Shown: positions 1-47,994 of the stretch, in pieces
Position numbering within the stretch: position 1 is the stretch's first letter
How the letters are laid out: every line of letters starts with the position of its first letter
Notes under the pieces: generated by a model
Told to the model about the DNA's origin: nothing
Database searches by the model: none
What the model saw: only the letters and a program-made list of their open reading frames with translations
Source: Gymnothorax reevesii
Taxonomy: Eukaryota > Chordata > Actinopteri > Anguilliformes > Muraenidae
NCBI GenBank assembly: GCA_029721435.1
Contig: CM056588.1
Location: forward strand, 41,291,930 to 41,355,929
Direction: 5' to 3'
DNA length: 64,000 nt
Translations under genes and position numbers: made by a program

Positions 1-253
1 AAATTAATTCTCAGACATGTTGCTTACTGTGCATTTTAAACCCTGTTCCCTGTACACTTCTCTCCACACTATGCAATTAAGTCGCCCTACACAATTTTTT
101 TTGAGGTTATCAGTTTCCACAAAACATTTGCGTTCAACACACTATCACGGTTTACTGTGTGACAGGCATACTGTACAATAAGTGTGCTCATACTCTAAAT
201 CCATGAGATCTACACCTGAGTGTGTCTGTGTGTGTGTGTGTGTGTGTTTTCAG
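1..253 (+). other. ABCC8 intron, partial
   Basis: 3' part of the ABCC8 intron ahead of exon w1. It holds a short (TG)n tract near 229-247, just before the acceptor. Nothing else is recognised. Confidence 0.7.
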
Positions 254-38118
<37,865 letters not shown>

Positions 38119-39925
38119 GCCTGGAGCTAGAAGCCGAAGGACCTTCGAAGTGCAATTGTACAAGGGACTTTAATTTCTAAACCATGTATCATATTTGTAC
38201 ATAAAATGTTAATTCTTTATTATTAAAATTGCGCGGTCATCAAAACAAATAAGATGGAATGGATTGTTCTTGAAAGTCTCATGGGCAGAATACTCCCCAG
38301 CACTGGAACTTGATGGTAGCCTCTCACGATATATCATGCAATGCAAAAGGTGAAAATTCACATCAAGGTGAATTCTGTTCATACTCTTGTGATTTTCTGA
38401 TTTATACAGCAATAATAATAATAATAATAATTAAGATATTGACAATTTTACTGATGCCATATGAGTGCAAAAAAACATCATCCAAATGTGCTCTGAAAAA
38501 GACGTAGATCTTTGTAAAACCATACAAGGCAAGAAGCTGTAAGGTTGCATGAAAACAATTGAGTGGAAAACGAAACATGAGAATGACGCTGCAACTACTG
38601 GGCAAAAATGTTATAAGCACAACAAAGGCAAGATGATGGGTCACATGTTTAACGTCTTCCGTCACAATGGGTCGCAAGAAGGAAATGGTGAAAGCCACGT
38701 AAAACCATGACATCTTTTGCAGATTAACACCTGTTATAGATGAAGGCATCATGGGACATACAGTGACACACTGTTGTGCCTAGTTCTTGATAATACGCTG
38801 AGGAAATCATTTTTTGAATCCATAATTTCTGACGGGAGGGGAAGGACACATTTATGCTCAGACAAGCAGTCATCAGCTTCAAGAAAACGGCACTCTCTGA
38901 ACATCACTGGTTGTAGAAGTTAGATGCTTATCAGTAAACAAAACGCAAACATCTTAAACTAATATTGTGATTACATAAAAATACATTATGGATCATTTTC
39001 ACGCCGGAAACATTTAAAGATAAGTGATTTAATGCAATTCATTACGACTGCATGAGCGTAGGTGTGCAATCACCTTTGATACAAACCTACCCACACCAGG
39101 TGCCTCCTTCGTTGCATCATTCTTTACGCACTGGGAGTATTAACAGATATAGGTCACAACAATTAGTGTCAATACAGTTAAGACAACCGTTGAGAAACGA
39201 GGACCATGATATTGCTGGCGATGATGTAGTGGGAAGTCGACGCCCATCGGCTAATATTTCCTTTGAATACACAACATACATTTTACACGGTTTCTAATGA
39301 CCACTCTAACGAGGTCAACATAGCTGGACTGCATATTAATTCCCGTCGTATGTAGACGTCGAAACTCTGGCATTTTGCATTCTGAACGGTAAGGTATTGG
39401 CTTTTTGGAGGGCAATGTCATCTGTGACCGGCTTCTAAGGGAGCCCAGCCACGGTTCTACGCAGCTCTACGCTTTAAACTTGCGCCATGCTGCAGTCAAA
39501 GGTTCTCCTTCTTCCAAGATAATTTAAACTAATCAGAATCGTCTATGGTTAGCCTGCTTCGGCAGAAATTCACTACAGCCGTAGGTCTAAGCGCGGAGGA
39601 ATTTTTATGACCGAGTATAAGGGACGCAAGACTGAGGAGTTCGGGAAACGGGACGAGCGTGCAGCTATGCTGTTGCGAAGTGACGGGCAGCGCCAGCTGA
39701 GGTGAAAGCAAAATCCTCACTTGGGAGTGTTGCAGCTGGGATCCGGACAAGGCGGGCGACATGCGCACACTTTTAGAAAACTGATGACAGCCGTTTTGTT
39801 CGGTCAGCTGTCTTTATGACCACTACCGTCATGGGAGAGTCGCATTTGTTGAGGAAACGCACAGAAGGCTATCCCGTATCTGAGGAAGCGGAGCTCGTCA
39901 CACTGAGGTAACGCGCGTCCGCCCG
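38119..39925 (+). other. ABCC8-KCNJ11 spacer
   Basis: ABCC8 3' UTR, a short (AAT)n near 38410-38430, and the KCNJ11 5' region, which becomes richer in CpG from about 39590. No TATA box or other firm promoter element is recognised. Confidence 0.5.
38222..38227 (+). terminator. Possible ABCC8 poly(A) signal ATTAAA
   Basis: The common variant hexamer ATTAAA lies 104 bp after the ABCC8 stop codon in AT-rich sequence. This would give a very short 3' UTR. No transcript evidence is available, and later signals cannot be excluded. Confidence 0.4.
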
Positions 39926-40007
39926 ATGAAAGGAAAAGCGTCTTGCGCGTAGCATGGGAGCGCTATGTTGTCGAGAAAGGGGTTCATTCCTGAAGACTAC
40001 GTGCTGA
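39926..40007 (+). promoter_or_regulatory. Two uORFs at the KCNJ11 start
   Basis: A 9-codon uORF (39926-39952, including stop) ends 12 bp before the KCNJ11 ATG and is in the same frame. An 18-codon uORF (39954-40007) starts 11 bp before the KCNJ11 ATG in another frame and overlaps it. The second uORF ATG has A at -3 and G at +4, a stronger context than the main ATG (G at -3, T at +4). If the 5' UTR includes this segment, both could reduce Kir6.2 translation. The transcription start is unknown. Confidence 0.5.
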
Positions 40008-41122
40008 CACGTTTGGCTGAAAATGTCCTGCAGCCGAAGTACAAAGCAAAGCAGCGAAAGGCTCGTTTTGTGGACAAGAATGGAAGCTGCAATGTGGCCC
40101 ACACTAACATTCGCGAGCAAGGACGGTTTCTGCAAGACGTATTCACCACCTTAGTCGATTTAAAATGGCTTCACACGCTCGTAATATTTACTATGTCTTT
40201 TTTATGCAGTTGGCTGCTGTTTGGTATGATATGGTGGCTATTGGCTTTTGCTCACGGGGACCTGGACCAGAAGGGAGATTCTTATGTCCCGTGCGTTACC
40301 AGCATTCACTCTTTTGCCTCTGCGTTTTTATTCTCCATCGAGGTGCAGGTGACCATTGGTTTCGGCGGACGCATGGTGACGGAGGAATGTGTCGCTGCCA
40401 TTATTACACTGATCGTTCAGAACATCGTGGGTTTGGTCATTAATGCTGTTATGTTGGGCTGCATTTTCATGAAAACGGCGCAAGCCAACCGCCGCGCGGA
40501 GACGCTGATTTTCAGCAAGTACGCGGTGGTCGCCGTCCGAAACGGAAAACTCTGCTTCATGGCACGTGTGGGGGACCTGAGGAAGAGCATGATCATCAGC
40601 GCTTCGGTCAAAATGCAGGTGGTACGTCGGACAACCACGCAGGAGGGGGAGGTGGTGCCCCTCGACCAAGTAGACATTCAGATGGACAATCCCATTGGGA
40701 CGAATGCCATCTTTCTAGTGTCCCCTCTAATCATATGTCACGTCATTGACAAAAAGAGCCCCCTGTACCACCTGTCAGCGGAAACACTGCAACAAGAGGA
40801 CATTGAGGTAATTGTAATCCTGGAAGGAGTAGTTGAAACCACGGGCATCACCACTCAGGCCCGAACATCTTACTTGTCCGAGGAGATATTGTGGGGGTAT
40901 CGTTTTGTGCCCACTGTGACCGAAGATGACGGGATGTACGCTGTGGATTATTCTAAGTTCGGAAACACAGTGAAAGTGCCAACCCCAAGTTGCAGCGCCA
41001 AGAAGCTGGATGAAGAGGGTGGGCTGGCGCGGTTTAAACAGGACCACACCTCCAGGGCTACAGTCAGGAGACGGCGTCCATCTTCACAGCCGAGGCAACT
41101 CAGCTTTTCGCAATCATTTTGA
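39965..41122 (+). CDS. KCNJ11: Kir6.2, KATP channel pore subunit
   Basis: Inward-rectifier potassium channel subunit; four copies form the KATP pore surrounded by four SUR1 subunits in the plasma membrane. The intact 385-codon intron-free frame compares with 390 residues in mammals. Start MLSRKG matches Kir6.2, and an in-frame TAG five codons upstream fixes it. Visible features: slide helix and [21 protein letters not shown]1 (about 70-95), selectivity filter TIGFGGRM (GFG 132-134), M2 with [12 protein letters not shown]50 and K185 of the ATP site, R201 in RVGDLRKS, and SKFGNTVKV near the C-terminus. An arginine run RRRR near the C-terminus may serve as the RKR-type ER-retention signal. [11 protein letters not shown] and DVFTT favour Kir6.2 over Kir6.1. 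Relative to the human protein, E23 is Gln, K39 is Asn, K47 is Thr and P143 is Val. A fish kcnj11 paralogue (Kir6.3 type) is possible. Confidence 0.95.
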   Translation: MLSRKGFIPEDYVLTRLAENVLQPKYKAKQRKARFVDKNGSCNVAHTNIREQGRFLQDVFTTLVDLKWLHTLVIFTMSFLCSWLLFGMIWWLLAFAHGDLDQKGDSYVPCVTSIHSFASAFLFSIEVQVTIGFGGRMVTEECVAAIITLIVQNIVGLVINAVMLGCIFMKTAQANRRAETLIFSKYAVVAVRNGKLCFMARVGDLRKSMIISASVKMQVVRRTTTQEGEVVPLDQVDIQMDNPIGTNAIFLVSPLIICHVIDKKSPLYHLSAETLQQEDIEVIVILEGVVETTGITTQARTSYLSEEILWGYRFVPTVTEDDGMYAVDYSKFGNTVKVPTPSCSAKKLDEEGGLARFKQDHTSRATVRRRRPSSQPRQLSFSQSF

Positions 41123-44034
41123 CAAGGGTGACTGTTATTTCTCTTTGTTTTATAACACGTCGGCCTAAGCGTAGCTAAATTATTCATGGCAAACGCATCC
41201 AACTAATGGCGAACCTATTTTTATAGATGTTCAATGTTTTCTTTTTTATTTTTCGTTTTGCAAGATGACTGTAGTTTTATAGCGTCCCTGCATTTTATAC
41301 AATCTCTGTACAGGAAACAATAGAAATGCGTATGCACTGCAATGTAAACTGTAAGACACGAGTTACTTTTGCCGCAATGTCTTATTAACAGTGGGATTCT
41401 GCATGGAACCTATGAAAAGCATGCGTCCAATACCTTTTGTTTTCAGCACATAGGCCTATACTCAGGGTTGACTGACAAATGCGCACAGCTAGAAGCTAAC
41501 ATATGCAAAATATTTACAATTATGTTTACAAGTAAGCCTGCAGATACATTACATGCTCTTGTATCATTATTGAATTGAATTAATTGGCATTAATATCACA
41601 TAGCTACAGGTGAGCAACACCTGAGATCTATGCCTTTTCAGAACTGTAATCACTGTACAAATCTGCCTACTCTAGAGAATGGATCCAAAATTTTCTCTTG
41701 CTTAACTGTGGCGATGTAATATTATCCCCCATGAAACAACAACTTTCAACATTACCATAATTTTCGGCCTCTCATTGTTCCACGTCCATCTATGGGGAAG
41801 CACACAAACAGCCATCTTAGTGGATACAGTAAGCAACCCGTGTTAAGGGTTCAAGTCGTGCCATATGTTTGCAGTGTCCTTCAACACAGGCAGATGATTT
41901 CACTCATATGTTGCGGGCAATATTTTGGCTGAAGAACTGCAAAACTTTGCTAATCCAGATAGTTGCAGGAAATAGTAGGCTTTGGCTTTATACACCTATA
42001 ATTTACAGCTCTCTGATAGAATGCAGAGGAGCAATGCAATAGCATTCCCTTTGTTGGGGGCACTGCTGGGAGGACAGTACATAACAATCAACTAAATCAG
42101 TTCCAGTGTTCAGGACCTTCGACTAGGCTGGAATTTTTGGGTGGTGAACTGGTTGCCAATTTTACCATGAAAACTAACTGGCCAGACAAGTGGATCTCCA
42201 AAAAAGATGATAGAAACGAAAGCAAAACTCACTATGGTGAGAAATATCCACCAGACAGGCAGCTTAACTTATCCAAAGCTCAGCCACATTGTACTTGCAG
42301 CTAAGCTTAAGGCCGGCTTTGGTTTTGCAATCGGTGTCCAAATGTTTCTGCCAGGAGTGATGGCGAAGCCAGCTATAAGAAATACTGGGGTGAGGGTGTC
42401 TTATTGAGAGTATGAGACACCGTATACATGTGGTGTGATAGTGGAAAAATGAGGAAGTGACAGAGGGAAGAACTATACTTTGTAAAATGAAAGGAGAGGG
42501 GATTCACACCTGCATTAACATTCCTCATATTCATTTAACATTTGCCTCTTTAACCTGCAGGGCTCAGACAAGACCAAGGCAGAGCCAAGGCTGGCACGTG
42601 GCAAAGAAAACAGTTCTTCAGGGCTGATGAGGCCACACTGTGGAGGTCATAAAAATAACCATTACCAGCAAAATTAGCTCTGGTCTTAATTTCAACCATA
42701 TTTTGCCATCTCTAACGGTTTCCCAACAGCATTTTGAAATAGTGCAAAACAAATGCTTTGATTAGTAATTGGGTTACGTATAGATTTTTAAGCAATTGCG
42801 ACAAATTAATTTTTTAGAACCTGCTTTTCACCTCACTCCTAACTGCGCGTGCGTGAACTCCACTTACCTCGGATACAGCCGCACTTCCTCGCGTCTGTGC
42901 AGTCAGTTAGAACAGACAGGCCCGCTTCCACACATCTTTTGCGTTATCAATGTTTGTCTGGTACGACGACCCCACCTAGTGGACATTACTACGGTCTACA
43001 AAACATTCATTATTTCCCCTATTGACGCAGAGAAGAAAACTAGACAGCGCTTAGGCCCCTTTCTCGTGGTAAATTGGCTTTAACATCCGGTCATTTCAAA
43101 ACAAAGCATGTAATGCTTTAACCAGTTTTTAAGAGCATGATGCGTCAAAATGGTTTGTTCCTGTTGCGCTGTGGAGCTGTGAAAACCGTGCAGACTGCAG
43201 GAATATGTTTTTTTTTTTTTAATTACCTTAAACTGTAGTTTGATACTTATAGATACATATTTGACTTTTTAAATGATCAGCTCATCTGATTCTGGTCATA
43301 TTAGTTATATCCTGAAAGCTTTCAATCATGTCCTTATTTGATAAAGTACACCACAGAGAACGTACAACATTTTTTTCTGATTATTTCTGAGCGGGGGTGT
43401 TTCCTGTGTTTATAATGGGTTTTGCCATGACTGGAACCTAGCACCGATATGACCGTGACTGAATGCATCAAGAATAGAGAGCAGAGCGCGCAGTCTAATA
43501 TTTTTTCTCTCTACGTCATTGGTTTCCCCAGAGACACGGCTGCTCATGTATTTACTCGTATATAGAGCAGACCAGCAACAATGTACACAGGCGTTCAGTA
43601 TAATTGAGACACACTCATCTTATTCCATTTTCATACTTTTTGGTTCAGAATTTTGTTCAGCAAATGCGGGACATTAATTACTAATAGTATTTGTATAGAA
43701 AGACAAATGTAAATGTTAGAAATATAATAAGTGGCTTTTTGTAAGATCAGCTACTCTCCACTTATGTGCCATTTATTAAGATAGGTGGAGCAAGACTTTT
43801 GTTATACTCAGTGTTATGACACCAACTCAACCACCTAACATGGGATTTTTTTTCAAATTTCCAGTATTTCAATTTCACGAGCAACAAGCATCATGTTGCA
43901 GGCAATTTCTCTCAAATTTTGCAGTCCATCAGAAATTATACAGTTCTTGAATGGTTAACATGGGATAAGATATGGGTGTCCCAATAATATAGAACCCCAG
44001 TGTATATGTGTGAGCTTCAGTATGTCTGAATACA
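41123..44034. other. Sequence downstream of KCNJ11
   Basis: KCNJ11 3' flank and intergenic sequence. No convincing poly(A) signal, gene or transposon is recognised. Confidence 0.5.
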
Positions 44035-44700
44035 TCAGTAGTAACTAGGCTTATGCCGTCAGAGGCGGCGGCTTGGGGTATATTCCCCGAACGCCCCCAA
44101 TCCTTGAATAGACTTTCATTTGAAGTTAATTTCAGGTCAATCGGACAAATGGTTCTGAAGATATGGCCAAAATGGTAATTTTCCATCACAAAGCGCCACC
44201 TGGTTGCAAAATATGGAACCATACAGGTATGATGTCATCATGTGACACGTTGTGAGGTCATGACCTTGCAGTTGCACATAGTTTCATGTCAAATGGACAA
44301 ATGGTTCCAAAGATATGGCAAAAATGGTGAATTTTATGTGACAAAGCTCCACCTTGTGTCAAAATTTTGAACCAAACAGGTATAATGCCATCGTGGGACA
44401 CATCCTCATGTCATGACCTTTCATATGCACTTGATTTGAGGTCAATCGGACAAATATTTCCAGAGATATGATAAAAACAGTGATTTTTCAGTTTTTGGCC
44501 TCTGGTGGTCTGTCTAGAAATTGTAAATTGTCCAAAATCAGATCAGTTCTTCCTCTTTATGATGCTTACCTATATGCAAAACATGAAATTTCTAATTGAA
44601 ATATAACTGAACTTATCGCGTTAACACGAAGGGCGGCGCTGGCGGTCAGACCAAAAACATAATATCCCCGAATCGCCATTCGGGGATATAATAATTGTTC
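44035..44700. mobile_element. Repeat element with 153-bp tandem units and hairpin
   Basis: Two and a third tandem copies of an about 153-bp unit (words caatcggacaaatggttc and agatatggccaaaatgg at about 44138, 44290 and 44443). They are flanked by GC-rich ends containing tcccc/cgaa words. The right side ends in a perfect 12-bp-arm hairpin, 44662-44689 (atatccccgaat). Likely a non-autonomous interspersed element; family not identified. Confidence 0.6.
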
Positions 44701-45882
44701 TGAGTATAATGAAAATTTCTGTGGAACTGACGGAATAACATGATAGCCAATTGCCAGAATATTCAGCAATGCTACTTGCTATGGCATATGAAGTGTGGTG
44801 CATGTCTTCATAATTGCAAAATGGCAGTTGTACCACAAATAGAAGTCTACTAGAATCTCAAATGTACCCAAAAGCATACTTAATAGGAGCACCATCGTAG
44901 TCTTATATTTTTACTTTAAATACTGCATAAATATATCAGTGCAAGAAAACATGGATCTCTTACATGTGATGAAACGTCTTGGCATTAAAATTCCTATCAT
45001 CTTTAGGGTCAAACTGACCTCATTCAATGTTTATGGTCACCAAATACAGTTAATTTTACAGATGGATTGTGTACTAACTTCATGGGCAAAACAGGAAATT
45101 TACTTTAAAAAATAATTTTATTTTCTATACACAAGTTTACCTCTGTGTCGCCCTCTAGTCGATTTCAATCCCCAAATGGGTCCCCGAATCGATAGGCTGC
45201 GTGACTTTACCACACACAAGGCCTACGCCAAATATGGAATGTATCGGTTGAAATTTGAGGCCTGTAGAGCGCTCACAAGCACATCTCGCAGTGGCGGGCG
45301 CAGCACTACCATCGTTGATCCATGGTGTCCATGACTGGTTGTCCAGGGATACGATCAATACTTGATGTGCAGTATAAGGGAAGGATGGAAGGAGTCTTGT
45401 TTTATTTACTGTGCTATTAAGATAGTTTAAATGCCTGAAGTGTTTGCGTGGAAGACATACTTGGGTAACACTGTCACAGTAATTTTCTGTAGATTTTTTG
45501 TGAGAGTAAAACTGACTCAAAGCCAAAAAAATTAAGTAAATTTAAAGATAATAGGAGGGTTGAATATTGTGTGTAGGCCTTTGCAAAATCAGCCACAAAT
45601 AAAAATGGCATGAATGATCACAAGGAAAACCAAGAGTGGATTTTTCTTTTTATTAGGTTATAATTCGCAGAGCATAAAATATTAAATTGCTTTTAACTTA
45701 GATAATAATTAAAATACATAAAAATGAAAGCCAGAACTGAAGGACCCTGCAAATATTAAAACTTAAAAACAAACTTAAAATAAATAAAAGGAAAAATAAA
45801 CACCCACCCACAGAGGTGCTGACCATAAAACTATGTTCTCCGACCTCACTCCCTCCTCTCACCTTCCCCCACACAATCACGA

Positions 45883-45886
<4 letters not shown>

Positions 45887-45935
<49 letters not shown>

Positions 45936-46075
45936 GAAACACTTGCATATGCACGGATTCTGGTGTGCATACATACTCACTAAAACGTGCACAAATATAT
46001 TTGTACACTCAAGTAAGCAAGCCAGCATGCACACACACGCCCCCACACACAAATATACATGTATGTATGCGCGCG

Positions 46076-46142
<67 letters not shown>
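45887..46142. repeat. Compound CA microsatellites with GC-alternating core
   Basis: (AC)n at 45887-45932, CA-rich spacer, then alternating GC at about 46070-46084 leading into a pure (AC)n of about 58 bp to 46142. The continuous purine-pyrimidine alternation favours Z-DNA. Confidence 0.9.
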
Positions 46143-46145
<3 letters not shown>

Positions 46146-46391
46146 TCCTTTAACTCATACGAATCCCTGGCATTATGGTCCTGGGAGAGACTACCCTTCT
46201 TTCAGAAAACCAAACCGCGACAGAAAAGGGAGAACTTAAAGGAAACAGAAACACGACGGAGGACCATGATGACCATGATTTAAACCACGTCCCTCAGATC
46301 AAACCCCAGCTCACCCTCCACCCCACCAGCTGGCGCTCTTGCCCACGATACAAAGTAAGGGGCATGCTGCTCTGCAAACACTCCAGGAGTG

Positions 46392-46397
46392 TTTATT
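46392..46397 (-). terminator. Possible MOB2 poly(A) signal
   Basis: TTTATT on the plus strand is AATAAA on the minus strand, about 1.33 kb beyond the MOB2 stop codon. A second minus-strand AATAAA is at 45649-45654. Either could end the MOB2 3' UTR. Confidence 0.3.
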
Positions 46398-47725
46398 CTC
46401 ATGATTTGTGCTGCAAATAAGAGGAAAGGCAGTCGAGAGGTGCTGAACTGGCCCAGATTACAAAAACACCACACAGGGGGTCTGGAATTCACATGAGGTG
46501 GTCCCTGATAAATTAGGGTAATCTGAGCCCCCTCATGCCCCTCCTCCTCTTGTTAGGTAGTAGTGGGCTCCGCCTCTAAAGAGCAGGCTGCATGCTGGTA
46601 GTTGTAGTCTTGGGTTTCAAACTCCAGGTTGTAGGCTCTGCGGTATGGGATTTAGAGGAGGTTAATAATCTGGTACTTTACATGAGCGAAGCCACAGGTG
46701 GAGATGATATAGTACATATTTTGGTTTCTTGAGCTTGACTAGGGTATGCAGCTCCCCTATTTGACGCTCAAAAAAGAAGGGGAAAAGAAAGAAGCCCTGC
46801 AGCCCGAAGGTAACCAACCCACTTCCTAAAGAACTACAGTGTTTTCAGTTCTGTTCAACTATAACAAAGCACACCTCATTCAACGGCTAGAGGAGGGCTA
46901 CCGAGTCCAGTTCCTGGTGACCTACCACCCCCCAGGTCTCCATGCCAACCGCAATAAAGCACACCTCAATCAACAGCCAGAGATCTCCTATAGGTGATTT
47001 GAAGATGCACCAAAGTAGTGTTGAAGTGAGCATTGACAGGATGGCAGATCTCCAGAAACGGGGCTGGGTTAGCAGTAATGCACACAGGCATAGTCATCGC
47101 GACTGTAACCGCGACCCTGAACATGACCGTGACCATGACCAGTATCACGGCCCCAGAGACTGGCTGTCAAGGACGCCGCATAGCCACTAGTAACAGAGTC
47201 CCGCCGTGTATCTTTACAGTAATATAACACTGTACACTAAGCAAGGAGCACCACCATCCTGATGTAGGGAAGAGAGAACCATTGTGCTGGGTGGGGCACA
47301 GCCAAAAAAAAAAAAAAAGAAAAAAAAATCCAGATCCCCTCCCTCCTCTTCCCACTTCCTCTGTGGAAAACACAAAAACAATCAAACCTTAAAACTTTAG
47401 AGGAACTAAAAACAAAATTAAAAACAAAACAAAAAAAAAAAAAAAAAATGAACCAAGTCCTGGACAGACAGGTGGTGGTGGAGGGGGGGGAGGGGTGCAG
47501 GGGTTCTGAAACACACCAATTCCTGCTGGTGCGGTAAGCCCCTCCCTCGCCCCCCACCCCGAACCCCGCCCCCTGCCACACGGTCCTCATAATAGCGGTA
47601 ATCTGTGAGCGGAAGGTCTCTGAAGTCCTGCAGATGCCAAAGTTGGCCCCGCCCCTTCCAGTCTCCTACCTCCCCCTCCTCTTCGTCCTATCCCCACCTC
47701 CCATTCCCTGTGTGGGCGGGGCCTC
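46398..47725 (-). other. Probable MOB2 3' UTR
   Basis: Region between the MOB2 stop codon and a minus-strand AATAAA. It has A-rich runs at 47306-47330 and 47420-47448 and two similar stretches (acaaagcacacctcattcaac near 46865 and ataaagcacacctcaatcaac near 46955) suggesting a small duplicated repeat. Extent is inferred only. Confidence 0.4.
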
Positions 47726-47994
47726 TCATCTCTCGGTCACGTGGTTCTGTGCCGCGGGCAGAGGGGTGCACAGCGCCTCCGAGAGATCGTCCATGATGGC
47801 GGTCTCTTTGGGGTCCACCAGGTTGAACTCCCGAACGAAAACGATGAAGTGCGTGTAGAGTGTGTTCAGGTGTCCCTGCAGGTCCAGCACCACTGTCTCC
47901 TTAAAATGCGCCCAGTAGATGTGCGCCAGGACGTGGAACAGGTACCGGCAGATCTTTTTCACCAAAGACTCAAACGAGTTGGGGAACTCTTTAC
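47726..47994 (-). CDS. MOB2: MOB2 last coding exon
   Basis: The exon encodes [19 protein letters not shown], the zinc-ligand motif [24 protein letters not shown] and [17 protein letters not shown], and ends AQNHVTER with the stop at 47726-47728. Acceptor ctctacag on the minus strand. The tail between MDDLSEALC and AQNH is shorter than in mammals. Confidence 0.95.

Noticed and set aside
45155..45526. 123-codon minus-strand open frame
   Set aside because: No recognisable family; probably repeat or intergenic sequence.
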